Assembly: GCA_024277025.1 (NCBI GenBank)
Contig: JAJRWA010000099.1
Coordinates: 1 to 55,181, forward strand
Reading direction: 5' to 3'
DNA from: Candidatus Krumholzibacteriota bacterium
Lineage (GTDB): Bacteria; Krumholzibacteriota; Krumholzibacteriia; LZORAL124-64-63
Length of the DNA stretch: 55,181 nt
Made by a program: the position numbers and the translations under genes. The notes below the pieces were generated by a model, which was given only the letters and a program-made list of their open reading frames with translations, searched no databases and had not been told where the DNA came from. How positions within the stretch are numbered: the stretch's first letter is position 1; each line of letters starts with the position of its first letter. This document shows positions 36,169-45,050 of the stretch, piece after piece.

Positions 36169-36174
36169 TTTTTT
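36145..36174 (+). terminator. Intrinsic terminator at the end of mscS
   Basis: TCAG...CTGA outer stem, a GG/GG internal mismatch and inner CTCC/GGAG with loop CCCA (36145-36168) are followed by six T (36169-36174). The mscS TGA is the last three bases of the stem. It ends the GT-C/mscS transcription unit. Confidence 0.65.
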
Positions 36175-36270
36175 GGTGAATCATTGATCTGTTGATTGTC
36201 GTATGGTCGCGTTGAACAACGGATGAAAGGCCCTAGCCACTTCATGGATTCTGATCCGGGGAGCCAGTAA

Positions 36271-37416
36271 ATGAGTTTGACCCGTCGCGATTTCCTCAAG
36301 ACAGCCGCCGGCGGTGCGGTCGCCACGGCCGGCACCCTTGCGGCCGGCCAGGCCCTGGCCGACTTCACGCCCATCAAGAGCAAGCGCAAGCTGCGCATCC
36401 TGATTCTCGGCGGCACGGCCTTCCTGGGCCCGGCAACTGTCGCGGTGGCCCGGGCCCGCGGCCATGAAGTCACGCTATTCAACCGGGGCCGAACCAACCA
36501 GCAGCTCTTCCCGGATCTGACCAAACTCAAGGGGGACCGCTTCGGCGACCTGAAGTCCCTGGAGACCGGCCAGTGGGATGTGTGCATAGACAACAGCGGC
36601 TACATCCCGCGCACGGTGCAGGCCACGACGGAGCTGCTCAGGGGGCGGGTCGGACACTACATTTTCATCTCATCCATCTCGGTCTTTGCCGACTTCTCGG
36701 TGCGCGGCCTGGATGAGAAGTCCGCCGTCGGCACGATGACCGCGGAGGAGATCGCCGCCGCCACGGGCATGCGCGACATCAACGGCGCAAATTACGGTCC
36801 GCTCAAGGCTCTCTGTGAGCAGGCCAACACCAGGGTGTTTGGCAACAAGGCCTGCAACATCCGGCCCGGCCTGATTGCCGGCCCCATGGACGGTACCGAT
36901 CGCTTCACCTACTGGCCGGTGCGCGTCAGCCGGGGCGGCGAGGTGCTGGCGCCCGGTACCCCGGAGACACCGACCCAGGTCATCGATGTGCGTGACCTCG
37001 CCGAATTCATTGTGCTGGCGGCGGAAAAGGGCTACGGCGGCACCTACAACGCCACCAGTCCGGCCGGGGAACTGACCATGGGCGAACTGCTCGACACCTG
37101 CCGACGCGTGTCCGGTGCGGACGCCACCTTCACCTGGGCGGACCACGAATTCCTGACCGAGCACGGAGTGGCCGCCTGGTCGGACATGCCGGTCTGGGTG
37201 CCCCTTGACGGTGAAGAAGCTGGCCATCCCTTTATCAATGTGATGAAGGCGGTCAAGGCGGGGCTCACTTTCCGGCCCATTTCCGAGACCGTACGCGGAA
37301 CCCTGGACTGGTGGGCGACCCTGCCCCAGGATCGCCGGGACAAGCCGCTGCGGTCGGGCTTGACGCCTGAGCGTGAAGCGGAAGTGCTGGCGGCCTGGCA
37401 CGCGCGTGGTGGGTGA
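36271..37416 (+). CDS. Tat-exported NAD-dependent epimerase/dehydratase-like protein
   Basis: This 381-residue protein has a twin-arginine signal (TRRDFLKTAAGGAVATAGTL...ALA) and an extended-SDR domain with glycine motif ILGGTAFLGPATV (a variant of GxxGxxG), FISSISVFAD and NYGPLK, a Tyr-x3-Lys-like active site, then NIRPGLIAGPMDGTDRFTYW. An NAD(P)-binding enzyme leaving by Tat would fold with its cofactor in the cytoplasm first. The substrate is probably a nucleotide sugar or isoflavone-reductase-like compound, unknown. It stands alone after the mscS terminator. A short CGCT/AGCG hairpin with four T follows the gene. Confidence 0.85.
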   Translation: MSLTRRDFLKTAAGGAVATAGTLAAGQALADFTPIKSKRKLRILILGGTAFLGPATVAVARARGHEVTLFNRGRTNQQLFPDLTKLKGDRFGDLKSLETGQWDVCIDNSGYIPRTVQATTELLRGRVGHYIFISSISVFADFSVRGLDEKSAVGTMTAEEIAAATGMRDINGANYGPLKALCEQANTRVFGNKACNIRPGLIAGPMDGTDRFTYWPVRVSRGGEVLAPGTPETPTQVIDVRDLAEFIVLAAEKGYGGTYNATSPAGELTMGELLDTCRRVSGADATFTWADHEFLTEHGVAAWSDMPVWVPLDGEEAGHPFINVMKAVKAGLTFRPISETVRGTLDWWATLPQDRRDKPLRSGLTPEREAEVLAAWHARGG

Positions 37417-37439
37417 CCAGGCCGCCGCTCGGAGCGTTT

Positions 37440-39626
37440 TCAGATATTGATCAGGTCTTCTTCATCGATCGTGAACACCTGTTGCGCCACCTCGCCGGCC
37501 GGTGCCGGTGGCGGTGATGCGGTCACTGGCCGGGGCCGGTTCACGGCCCGCGAGTCCGGCTCCGTCTGACCACTGTTCCCCATGACGATGCCGGTCAGGG
37601 TCCGCACCACACCACGCAGAGCGACAGCCTGTGCCGACAGCTCTTCGCTGGTGGACGCGGCCTCTTCGGCGCTGGCCGCGTTGGTCTGGGTGGACTGGTC
37701 GATCTGTCCCATGGCGGTATTGAGTTCGGCGACTCCAGTAGCCTGCTGTCGGCTGGCCTTGTTCACCTTGCCGACCAGACTACCGACCTGGTCGACCCCT
37801 TCACCGACTTCAGCAAGCAGCCTGCTGACGTGGTCGCATGCCGCCAGCCCCTTGTTGCTGTTCTCGTTCGACTCCTCGATCAGCTCGGTTGTATCCCGGG
37901 CCGCCTCGGTGCAACGCCCAGCCAGGCTACGCACCTCTTCGGCCACCACGGCAAACCCTCGGCCCGCATCACCGGCACGAGCCGCCTCAACGGCCGCATT
38001 CAACGCCAGCAGATTGGTCTGAAAGGCGATTTCGTCGATGGTCTTGATGATCCTGGCTGTTTCATCCGCCGAGGACCTGATCGCGGCCATGGCCTCGTTC
38101 ATGCCGTCCATGGCTTCACGCCCACGCGCGATGGCCTTCGAGACCTTGGTCGTATTCTCGTCGGCCAAGCTGGAATCCGCCGCATTCTGCCCAGCCGTCA
38201 CACTCAGTTCCTCAAGGGCAGCCGACGTCTCCTCCAGGCTCGCGGCCTGCTCGGTCGCGCCTTCGGCCAACTGCTGACTGACGCCGGACATCTGGTCCGC
38301 CGCCGAAGTGATTTCACTGGCACCCTGACCCAGTGATTCGATGACCCGATTGATGGGGCCGGTGATCGACCGGCTGAGAAAGACACCGAGACCCAGCCCC
38401 AGCAGGATGGCCAGGCCACCAACGACCAAAGCCAGTGTCCGGGCCGCGGCCGCAGTGGTCTGCATGGCGGCGGTCGCCTGCAGACTCCCTTCCTCGGCCA
38501 TGGCAATAATCTCGTCAACGAGAGGATCGATACGGTAGGCTGCCGCTTTCATCTTCCCGGCCAGAAGACGGATTTCATCATCCTGGGCCACGAGTGCATT
38601 GAAGGACGTGATATACTCTTTGGCCAAACGCCGGATCTCGACGGCAGCCGGGCGGGCGAAACCGTCTTTTTCGGCGGCGTCGCAGGTGCTCACCAGGGCG
38701 GCTACCGCTTGGTTGGTCTTGTCCACATACTTGTCACGATACGTATAATGACCGGCAGCATCCTTAATCCCATGGCGCAGCAGATAGTCTTTCTCCTGCT
38801 TCCGGATCTCGAGCACCAGCGCCCTGGCGTTGGGCAGGGCAATGGCCTTGAGCCCGTCTTCCAGGTTGTGCGCATACTCGCGCAGGGCCTGGTAGGTCAG
38901 ATCCCGCTCACTGTCGCTGGTGGCCGCCAGATTCGCGGCCATGGCCTTTTCGTAGTCGGCCACGAATCCGGCCTGGCTGGCCTTGAACCCGGCACTGCAA
39001 TCGCTGGCGACCACTGCCTGGGCATAGGCCGCCGCAGCCGCCTGCCATTTCTGGCGATACTTGTCGGCCCCGGTCAGCCGAAAGTCCTTTTCGTAGCGCC
39101 GAACCATCAGCAAGTCGAGGCGGAGTTCGGCGACGGCGTACCCTTTCATCTGTGTAGCGAGGTCATGAGCGGCAACCCGAAACTCACCTTGCAGTCCGGC
39201 ATCCGGGGAAAGCCCCTTGACCTGCCACGCCGCGACGATCTCGTGGAACAATCCTGCGTATTCCCGGGCGGCGGCGTCGATTTCTCCCGCAAGGGCCCTG
39301 ACCTCGGGGAGATCGGATTCAGCCGCCAGATCGGCAATTGCTGCCGCATGCCCATACACCTGCTCAACGTTCGTATCCAACAAGGCACTGTACTTGTCGT
39401 CCCGGCGCGCCAGAAAATCCTTCTCATTGCGTCGGCACTGCAAGACCTGTCCCCGTACCTGATAGGCTTCATTGACGATGGGAACATCGTGGGCGAGCAG
39501 GGACGAGAAGCCGCTGGTTACCGCTGTCAGGCCGTTCCAGCCCAAACCCACGACTACCGCCAGCAGCAGCGACACGATACCGAATCCAGCGATCAGTTTC
39601 GTGCCCAGTTTCATTCCTGCAAACAT
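37440..39626 (-). CDS. Methyl-accepting chemotaxis protein with repeated HBM-like sensor
   Basis: This 728-residue protein has TM1 (about 8-30), a long extracytoplasmic helical domain (about 35-385), TM2 (about 390-412), HAMP, and a signalling domain with the hairpin tip [40 protein letters not shown]. The sensor contains three EKD(F/Y) motifs (68-71, 179-182, 278-281), each followed by DKY, as in helical bimodular (HBM) sensors, which normally have two such modules. A Pro-rich tail ends EEDLINI, without a CheR-binding NWETF-type pentapeptide. No che genes are nearby. GAGAGG lies 5 nt before the ATG. Confidence 0.93.
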   Translation of the reverse strand: MFAGMKLGTKLIAGFGIVSLLLAVVVGLGWNGLTAVTSGFSSLLAHDVPIVNEAYQVRGQVLQCRRNEKDFLARRDDKYSALLDTNVEQVYGHAAAIADLAAESDLPEVRALAGEIDAAAREYAGLFHEIVAAWQVKGLSPDAGLQGEFRVAAHDLATQMKGYAVAELRLDLLMVRRYEKDFRLTGADKYRQKWQAAAAAYAQAVVASDCSAGFKASQAGFVADYEKAMAANLAATSDSERDLTYQALREYAHNLEDGLKAIALPNARALVLEIRKQEKDYLLRHGIKDAAGHYTYRDKYVDKTNQAVAALVSTCDAAEKDGFARPAAVEIRRLAKEYITSFNALVAQDDEIRLLAGKMKAAAYRIDPLVDEIIAMAEEGSLQATAAMQTTAAAARTLALVVGGLAILLGLGLGVFLSRSITGPINRVIESLGQGASEITSAADQMSGVSQQLAEGATEQAASLEETSAALEELSVTAGQNAADSSLADENTTKVSKAIARGREAMDGMNEAMAAIRSSADETARIIKTIDEIAFQTNLLALNAAVEAARAGDAGRGFAVVAEEVRSLAGRCTEAARDTTELIEESNENSNKGLAACDHVSRLLAEVGEGVDQVGSLVGKVNKASRQQATGVAELNTAMGQIDQSTQTNAASAEEAASTSEELSAQAVALRGVVRTLTGIVMGNSGQTEPDSRAVNRPRPVTASPPPAPAGEVAQQVFTIDEEDLINI

Positions 39627-39842
39627 GATTGCCTCTCCCTCCGTCCCGGAACAGGACGATTATGATATTGTTAAATCAACGACGGACTCTGTGGTCATCG
39701 TCACCATTGCAGATCTCATTAGCAATATCCGACAATAAACATGGGAAAAGTCTGCGGCAGGTCAGCAGCAGGCAGCAGCCCGCACGCCGGCGCCGAATGT
39801 GGCCCAGACCACGGTTCGACGCCGGCGTCCAGACAGGCCGGT

Positions 39843-40484
39843 CTAGTTGGCGAGATCCTTGTCGATCCAGCCGATCACGCGCTTGATCGCCTGCAGATAG
39901 TTGATGTTCTCCACACCAGCCAGATCCGTCAGCTCAAGCGTCTTGAGGATATCTTCAATCTCAGTGGACTCGGAATTGATCGTCACCAGGCGGGCGCCGT
40001 TGATCAGCACCTCGGCCACTTCACAAATCGTGTCGTTGACCATGTAGCCGAACCGGTGCTTGTGGACCTTGACCGCCTGCAGGTCCGGATGGTCGGCAAT
40101 CATCTGCAGGAACTCGTCCAGGGTGTAGGTCTCCTGACTGAACTCCGGCGGCGGCACCTGGAACGCGGGGAACACATCGTCACGCAGCACCGAGGACGCG
40201 AGGGGAAACTCGCCCTTCATCAGCGGATTCCACTGCTCGAGGCCCTGCTCTTCGGTGACGAACGTCTTGATGTCCATCTTGCCGTCCCGAATCTTCGTGT
40301 TGTTCACGTCATTGGCGCGCGACACGATATAGATCTCATCCGACTGGCGGTCCCAGACCTTTTCAGGCACCGGCACCGAGAGGCGGGACATCAGGTAGGC
40401 TTCGTCGTCGAAGTCCTGCCCGAAGGTGCGAAATTCGAAGCGAGGCTTCGAGATCTCGCCGATTTTCAACTCTTCCTTGGCCAT
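39843..40484 (-). CDS. CYTH-like protein (divergent), putative phosphate-related
   Basis: The protein has 213 residues from ATG 40484 (GGAGAGG upstream). I read it as a divergent CYTH/triphosphate-tunnel fold. An N-terminal charged strand FEFRTF (in place of ExExK) is followed by DEIYIVSRANDVNNTKIRDGKMDIKTF, then VHKHRFGYMVNDTICEVAEVLINGARLVTINSES with alternating Lys/Arg/Glu strands, and a C-terminal helix. CYTH proteins hydrolyse tripolyphosphate or related compounds. A classical CYTH gene lies 4 kb upstream in the same direction. A terminator (40501-40533) separates it from the porin gene, only 17 nt away. Family assignment is tentative. Confidence 0.55.
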   Translation of the reverse strand: MAKEELKIGEISKPRFEFRTFGQDFDDEAYLMSRLSVPVPEKVWDRQSDEIYIVSRANDVNNTKIRDGKMDIKTFVTEEQGLEQWNPLMKGEFPLASSVLRDDVFPAFQVPPPEFSQETYTLDEFLQMIADHPDLQAVKVHKHRFGYMVNDTICEVAEVLINGARLVTINSESTEIEDILKTLELTDLAGVENINYLQAIKRVIGWIDKDLAN

Positions 40485-40500
40485 GGTGCCCTCTCCTGTC

Positions 40501-40533
40501 AAAAATGGCCGGAGCCGCACTGCAGCCCCGGCC
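40501..40533 (-). terminator. Intrinsic terminator or attenuator between the porin and CYTH-like genes
   Basis: On the minus strand a 12-pair stem (GGCCGG/CCGGCC core, two G-T wobbles, 3-nt loop; 40507-40533) is followed by A and five T (40501-40506). It ends 17 nt before the next ATG, almost touching that gene's Shine-Dalgarno, so it should reduce or condition expression of the CYTH-like gene. Confidence 0.7.
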
Positions 40534-40550
40534 GAAAGAATCCAGCCGTC

Positions 40551-41873
40551 CTAGAAGGCGGTCTGGAAACGCATCTGCACGTAGTCGAAGTCGTAGTCAC
40601 CGAAGAAGACACCCTTCTTGCCGGTGGCATACTCGTCGTTGTTCACGTGCCCGTAGTTCAGCATCAGCTTCACGTTGGGGTTGGGGTAGTAGTTCACACC
40701 CAGGGTGATGGACGTCGAGCCACCATTCTGCTCGTCGGCATCCGCGTCGTTCAGGTCGACGGTCGAATAACGCGCCGCCACTTCCCAGGCGCCCTTGGCA
40801 CTGTTCGGGGTCACGCGGGCGAACTCGGCGTCCTTGTGATCGTAGGCGTGGGTGTCATCGGTCAGGAAGAAGCTGACGAAACCGTAGCCGCCGCTGTACG
40901 AAATGCTCTCCCGGTTGTCCGTGGGATCGCTGCTGGCGTAGCGGTCGATGGCAGCCGTCATGTACTCGCCCTGGGCCATGAAGCGCTTGTTCACGTAGGC
41001 CACCTCGCCACCGAAGGTCGAGAATTTCTCCACGTCCTTGATCTTGGCGTAGATGAACTTCGTGTCCGAAACGTTGGTCTCGGGACGCGAGTTGAACTTG
41101 ACGCTCGAGACACTGCGGTCGCCGGCATCATCGGGCGCGCCGACGAAGGTGGGCTTCTGCAGCGTACCGGACGCGCCGATCAGCAGCGTGCTCTCGTCGG
41201 TCCGGATCGGGGACCAGTTCAGGCGGGTCGCGAAGTTGACCTGCTCGTTGGCTTCCTTCACAAAGTCCTCGACATCCGCACCGAACATGGACACGGACCA
41301 GCGGTACTTCTCCTGCCAGCCGGTCACTTCGATACCCATGCGGCGGCCGACCACGAACGGGTCGGTGCCCTGGCTGCGCTCCATGAACATCAGGTTGCGG
41401 CTGGTCGTGACTTCTTCCAGGCCATTGGGCTGGCGGAAGTTACCGACACGCACATGGCCATTGCCGCCGAACAGGCCGCGGTAGCTGATGTAGGCGTCCT
41501 TGACCGCGGCCGCTTCGTCGGCAAAGTCGAGGTCGATCTCGCCGTACCAGTCGTGCCACAGCTGGGACTTCAGGGCAAAGCGGGCCCGGCGCAGCAGGAA
41601 ACCACCGGCCAGGCTGTCCTGCTTCTCGTGGAAATCGGCATAGTCGTCGTAGACACCGCTGTCGGGGTCGTACAACGGGCCGTCGTCCATGTACATGGCC
41701 ATGTCCAGGTAGACGCGCGCGTCCACCCACCACTTGAAGGCTCCGTCGTCCGAAGTGAAGACCAGAATGCCGTCCTCAGAGGTCGCGTTCAGGGGGCTCG
41801 ATCCGGCGAAGGCAGCACCGGCCATGGTCAGCAGAACCACGACGGCAGCCAATGTGACGAACCAGTTACGCAT
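40551..41873 (-). CDS. OprO/OprP-like phosphate-selective porin
   Basis: This 440-residue protein starts at ATG 41873 (AAGGAG 8 nt upstream) with signal peptide NWFVTLAAVVVLLTMAGAAFA. The mature part fits the phosphate-selective porin O/P family: FKWWVDARVYLDMAMY, FLLRRARFALKSQLWHDWYGEIDLDFAD, VRVGNFRQPNGLEEVTTSRNLMFMER and YSTVDLNDADAD...TLGVNYYPNPNVKLMLNYGHV, ending QMRFQTAF. Gene context (PiT, DUF47, CYTH) supports phosphate or polyphosphate passage across the outer membrane. It is 83 bp from the PiT stop. That gap holds a 6-bp hairpin without a T tract. Confidence 0.92.
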   Translation of the reverse strand: MRNWFVTLAAVVVLLTMAGAAFAGSSPLNATSEDGILVFTSDDGAFKWWVDARVYLDMAMYMDDGPLYDPDSGVYDDYADFHEKQDSLAGGFLLRRARFALKSQLWHDWYGEIDLDFADEAAAVKDAYISYRGLFGGNGHVRVGNFRQPNGLEEVTTSRNLMFMERSQGTDPFVVGRRMGIEVTGWQEKYRWSVSMFGADVEDFVKEANEQVNFATRLNWSPIRTDESTLLIGASGTLQKPTFVGAPDDAGDRSVSSVKFNSRPETNVSDTKFIYAKIKDVEKFSTFGGEVAYVNKRFMAQGEYMTAAIDRYASSDPTDNRESISYSGGYGFVSFFLTDDTHAYDHKDAEFARVTPNSAKGAWEVAARYSTVDLNDADADEQNGGSTSITLGVNYYPNPNVKLMLNYGHVNNDEYATGKKGVFFGDYDFDYVQMRFQTAF

Positions 41874-41956
41874 CTCTTGCTCTCCTTGCTTGAGGTATGG
41901 CCTGAGCAACAAAGTCGGTCGCTAGACGGCGAGCCGCCTGGTCACGCCCGATTTCA

Positions 41957-43441
41957 TCACTCATGCCGTTGGTACACCCTGCACACACGAAGCAGGAGGG
42001 ACAGTTGACTCTTCAATGCCTTGTTCCATTTCTTGTTGGCCAGGTCCCCCGGTCGTGGTCGCCACGATTCCGAGGCCGCAGCCAATGCCCGGTGGAACTG
42101 CCAGGCGTGGTCAAATCGCTGCCCATCAAGGCGGCGCAGGGCCACCATCTGTTCGGGGCTCAGCCCCAGGTCCTCCCACACGGTCGGGGCCGCCGCCGCC
42201 AGGTCCACTTCCCAGGGTCCCACCGCCGCCACGTCCATCACCTCGGCGATGGCGTCGGCCGAAAGATCGGTCTGGTCCAGCAGCGTGCGCTGCAGCTTGC
42301 GCGCGCTGTTCTGCACCGGCAATTCCACGAAGACCGGATCAGTCACGCCACGCGCAGCCAGTTCCTCGATCACGTCGGCGTCCAGGCGGTATCTTACCGG
42401 GTGGTAGACCTGCTGATCAAAAACATTGTCCATAAAAAACAGCAAGAGGAACGAGACAACACCGGCCATGAGCGGCGTTGCCGCCCAGCCCAGGGAAATC
42501 TCGCCCATGACCTTGTACCGGATTCCGACGCCCTTGAACAGGCTGAGGCCGACAATGGCCCCGATCACAGCCTGGCTGCTGCTGACCGGAACCAGCGGAA
42601 AGGTCGGCAGACCATGGCTCGCCAGGAAGTATTCCAGACTCTGGGAAGCAAAAAGAAACAGCGTCAGGGACTGGGCCAGCACGATCACGAAAGCCGGCAC
42701 CGGCGAGATCCGCACCAGACCGCTGCCCACCGTCTTCATCACCCTCTCGGAGTAGGTGAAGACGCCCACGCCGATGGCCACCGCCCCGATGAAAAAGAGC
42801 TGCTGCACGCCCGTGACCCGGATCACGTCAAACAGGACCAGATCATGGAAGGGATTGTCCAGCACGAAGACGCCCATCACATTGGCGATATTGTTGGCCC
42901 CCAGGCTGTAGGAACCGAAAGCACCGACGATCAACAATCCCCAGCGCGTGCCCGCATCCAGGCGCAGCAGGTGCGGCTTGGTCACGCGCAACAGGAACCG
43001 CACCAGGATGAACAGCACGACCGCCATCACACCCGACAGCACCGGGCACGCCACCCAGGTGATCATGATCTTGGTCAGGGATGATGAGTCAGTCAGGCTG
43101 GCGGAGTAGAAATTCCAGCCGATGATCGCGCCGACAATGGCCTGGGAAGTGGAAACCGGGATCTTCAGGCGGGTCATCAGGAACGTCGTCAGAGCCGAAG
43201 CCAAAGCTACCGTAAAAGACCCGGCCAACGCATTGACGGCACCCAGCTTGCCCAGGGTGTGGGCCGCGCCCGCACCACTGACGGTGGCGCCAATGACCAC
43301 GAATACCGAACAGACCAGGGCCGCGGTGCGGAACTTGATCATGCGCGTGCCCACCGCAGTACCAAACACGTTGGCCGCGTCGTTCGCGCCCAGGGACCAC
43401 CCCAGAAAAAGACCGCTGCTCAGGAAGAGGAGGATTTCCAT
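41957..43441 (-). CDS. pit: PiT-family inorganic phosphate transporter
   Basis: The protein has 494 residues from ATG 43441. The two inverted PiT repeats carry GANDAANVFGTAVGTR near the N-terminus and SLGANNIANVMGVFV in the middle, with PVSTSQAIVGAIIGW and PVSSSQAVIGAIVGL in paired positions. These are the phosphate-binding signature of proton- or sodium-coupled PiT carriers in the inner membrane. A soluble C-terminal extension of about 110 residues (from YRLDADVIEELAARG) is unusual and of unknown role. It starts 10 nt after the DUF47 gene; PiT-DUF47 pairs are a standard arrangement. Confidence 0.95.
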   Translation of the reverse strand: MEILLFLSSGLFLGWSLGANDAANVFGTAVGTRMIKFRTAALVCSVFVVIGATVSGAGAAHTLGKLGAVNALAGSFTVALASALTTFLMTRLKIPVSTSQAIVGAIIGWNFYSASLTDSSSLTKIMITWVACPVLSGVMAVVLFILVRFLLRVTKPHLLRLDAGTRWGLLIVGAFGSYSLGANNIANVMGVFVLDNPFHDLVLFDVIRVTGVQQLFFIGAVAIGVGVFTYSERVMKTVGSGLVRISPVPAFVIVLAQSLTLFLFASQSLEYFLASHGLPTFPLVPVSSSQAVIGAIVGLSLFKGVGIRYKVMGEISLGWAATPLMAGVVSFLLLFFMDNVFDQQVYHPVRYRLDADVIEELAARGVTDPVFVELPVQNSARKLQRTLLDQTDLSADAIAEVMDVAAVGPWEVDLAAAAPTVWEDLGLSPEQMVALRRLDGQRFDHAWQFHRALAAASESWRPRPGDLANKKWNKALKSQLSLLLRVCRVYQRHE

Positions 43442-43451
43442 CAAGGCCGCC

Positions 43452-44093
43452 TCAGATATTCCGCTTGATGGAGTAGATCGCCAGACGATCGGCAACTTCC
43501 TGGGCCTTGTCCGACACCTTCTCCACATTCAGGGCGAAATAGCGCAGATGAATCTTGTGGGCCAGGTCCAGATCGCTGGCGAAAATGGCCCGTTTCAGGG
43601 AGTCGCTGATCGTGTCGGCTTCCTTCTCGAAATGGTGGACCTTGTACAGGTTGTCCTTGACCTGTTCGCTGTCGCGGAAGAAGGCCCGCGCGCAGACGAT
43701 AACCGCGTCGACCGCGGCCGCACTCGCGTCAGCCAGTTTGAGAAACTCCGCGTCGAATTCGGCGGGGATCTCGGGCTGCTCCACCGAGAACTGATACAGG
43801 CTCATCTTGGTCGTATCGATGATGTTGTCCGAGTTCTCCAGCAGGCCCAGTACATCGCCGCGATGTTCGGGGATCAGGGACTGCCGGTACAGATGCGACT
43901 CGACGTCCTTGCTCAGCTTGTCCGCCTTGCTCTCGAGCTTGTCGATCTTGATGATCGCCGCGTCGAAGTCGGACTTGTCCCCGTTGAGATAGGCCTTCAC
44001 GCCGGCCTGGTAAACCAGACCCCCTTCGGCGACGACATCCAGAAACTCGTCGATTTGCGCTTCCAATACGCGGCTGGATCTGAACAGGGGCAC
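43452..44093 (-). CDS. DUF47 (PhoU-like) phosphate transport accessory protein
   Basis: The protein has about 213 residues, all helical, with the DUF47/TIGR00153 pattern: LFRSSRVLEAQIDEFLDVVAEGGLVYQAGV, KIDKLESKADKLSKDVESHLYRQSLIPEHRGDVLGLLENSDNIID, and HHFEKEADTISDSLKRAIF with E/D metal-binding repeats (ExxxD). DUF47 proteins regulate the partner PiT carrier. The start is GTG at 44093, with GGAAGG 9 nt upstream; GTG at 44099 is possible but too near the Shine-Dalgarno. It follows the small secreted-protein gene without a gap. Confidence 0.93.
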   Translation of the reverse strand: MPLFRSSRVLEAQIDEFLDVVAEGGLVYQAGVKAYLNGDKSDFDAAIIKIDKLESKADKLSKDVESHLYRQSLIPEHRGDVLGLLENSDNIIDTTKMSLYQFSVEQPEIPAEFDAEFLKLADASAAAVDAVIVCARAFFRDSEQVKDNLYKVHHFEKEADTISDSLKRAIFASDLDLAHKIHLRYFALNVEKVSDKAQEVADRLAIYSIKRNI

Positions 44094-44095
44094 GG

Positions 44096-44398
44096 TCACT
44101 CACCTTCCATGTCTGAAACACGGGCCCGGACACAGGCCGGGCCGAACGGGATCGCGAAATCACGGGCGTTCTCGCCGGTGAGAGGCGGCCGGAGGTCACC
44201 CACACCACCATCTCCCCATTCTGCCGAAACTTCAACTTCGGTTTTCCCGTCCGGCCCCGACCACTCTCTCCGGAACCGATCCCGGTCCTGGTCGACAACC
44301 GCGCCGATCGCCGCCGAATCCGCCAGCATCACAAAAAACATCGTCAGCGCCGTCAGCGCCGTCAGGGCCAGAAGGATTACTGCTTTGCGGGCGCGCAT
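44096..44398 (-). CDS. Small secreted or membrane-anchored protein, unknown
   Basis: This 100-residue protein has an N-terminal hydrophobic segment (KAVILLALTALTALTMFFVMLADSAA) that could be a signal peptide or anchor, followed by an acidic, charged domain (DRDRFRREWSGPDGKTEVEVSAEWGD). I recognise no family. It sits between the CYTH gene (18 bp) and DUF47 (adjacent), inside a phosphate operon, so it is likely to be translated. The ATG is followed by typical codon use. Confidence 0.6.
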   Translation of the reverse strand: MRARKAVILLALTALTALTMFFVMLADSAAIGAVVDQDRDRFRREWSGPDGKTEVEVSAEWGDGGVGDLRPPLTGENARDFAIPFGPACVRARVSDMEGE

Positions 44399-44416
44399 AC
44401 CGAGGGGCCTCCCCGC

Positions 44417-44878
44417 CTACCAGGTCGAAAACGGCTTGGCAATCAGATTCGAATTGTAGTAGCGCGGATCGCCGGTCACTTCTGCGCCGACCCAATCCGG
44501 TTTGTCGATCTGCTGGTCCTCGGACTCGAGCTCACATTCGGCCACGGTCAGACCTTCGTTCACGCCGTGGAACTCGTCGATCTCCCAGACCAGTCCGCCA
44601 AACTCCACCTTGTAGCGCGTCTTCTAGATCAGCGGCTGCTCGCACAGCTCCAGCAGTTGGTTGCAATCATCCAGCGGGATGTCGTATTCGAACTCAAGCC
44701 GCGTGGCGCCCACGGTGATGCCCTTGATGGTCAGCGCCGCCTTCTGCCCCATCGTCCGGGCCCGCACAACGCGTTCTTTCTGCGAATTCAGGTAACCTTG
44801 CCGGTACAACGTGCCGTCAGCCTGTTCTTTCCACTGCTGGCCGGTCACCAGATATTTTCGTTCGATTTCCTTGCCCAT
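44417..44878 (-). pseudogene. CYTH-domain triphosphatase interrupted by in-frame TAG
   Basis: From ATG 44878 (GGAAGAGG 6 nt upstream) the frame encodes GKEIERKYLVTGQQW, the ExExK start of CYTH proteins, QGYL, VRARTMGQKAALTIKG and TRLEFEYDIPLDD, then TAG at 44624-44626 (codon 85). Without a frame change it continues KTRYKVEFGG, WEIDEFHG and AECELESEDQ, ending at residue 153. Relatives read LIEKTRY at this point, so GAG to TAG is the simplest change. An intact protein would be a short (about 150-residue) inorganic triphosphatase or related enzyme in the cytoplasm. The truncated one would lack half the tunnel. It is the first gene of the phosphate operon. Confidence 0.85.
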
Positions 44879-45004
44879 GGCGTACCTCTTCCTAGATTTC
44901 GTGTTCAACACGGTAAAGCAAGCCCCATGCCCCTGTTTGGTCTGACCTAACCATACATAGACGCAACAGGTTATACTGTCCACGAGATTCAGGCGGCCCG
45001 GCTC

Positions 45005-45020
45005 GGGCGAAATCTCGCTG
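45005..45020. promoter_or_regulatory. Operator half of pair 1 (distal), imperfect palindrome
   Basis: GGGCGAAATCTCGCTG matches the neighbouring perfect palindrome TGGCGAAATTTCGCCA at 12 of 16 positions. The centres are 22 bp apart, two helical turns. It is a probable binding site for the NtrC-type regulator encoded downstream. A TATACT hexamer at 44972-44977 could be the -10 of that operon. Confidence 0.55.
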
Positions 45021-45026
45021 ACTTGC

Positions 45027-45042
45027 TGGCGAAATTTCGCCA
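45027..45042. promoter_or_regulatory. Operator of pair 1 (proximal), perfect 16-bp palindrome
   Basis: TGGCGAAATTTCGCCA is a perfect palindrome ending 8 bp before the first ATG of the binding protein-kinase-regulator operon. Its position near the start suggests autorepression, or control of the divergent CYTH operon. Related sites occur at 45005, 48829 and 48852. Confidence 0.65.
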
Positions 45043-45050
45043 AACCGGCT

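Noticed and set aside
41874..41956. Hairpin between PiT and the porin gene as a terminator
   Set aside because: A 6-bp stem is present but no T tract follows. At most it is an mRNA processing or stability element.
39843..44878. Pho boxes in front of the phosphate genes
   Set aside because: No repeat resembling CTGTCAT pairs was found upstream of the CYTH or porin genes.
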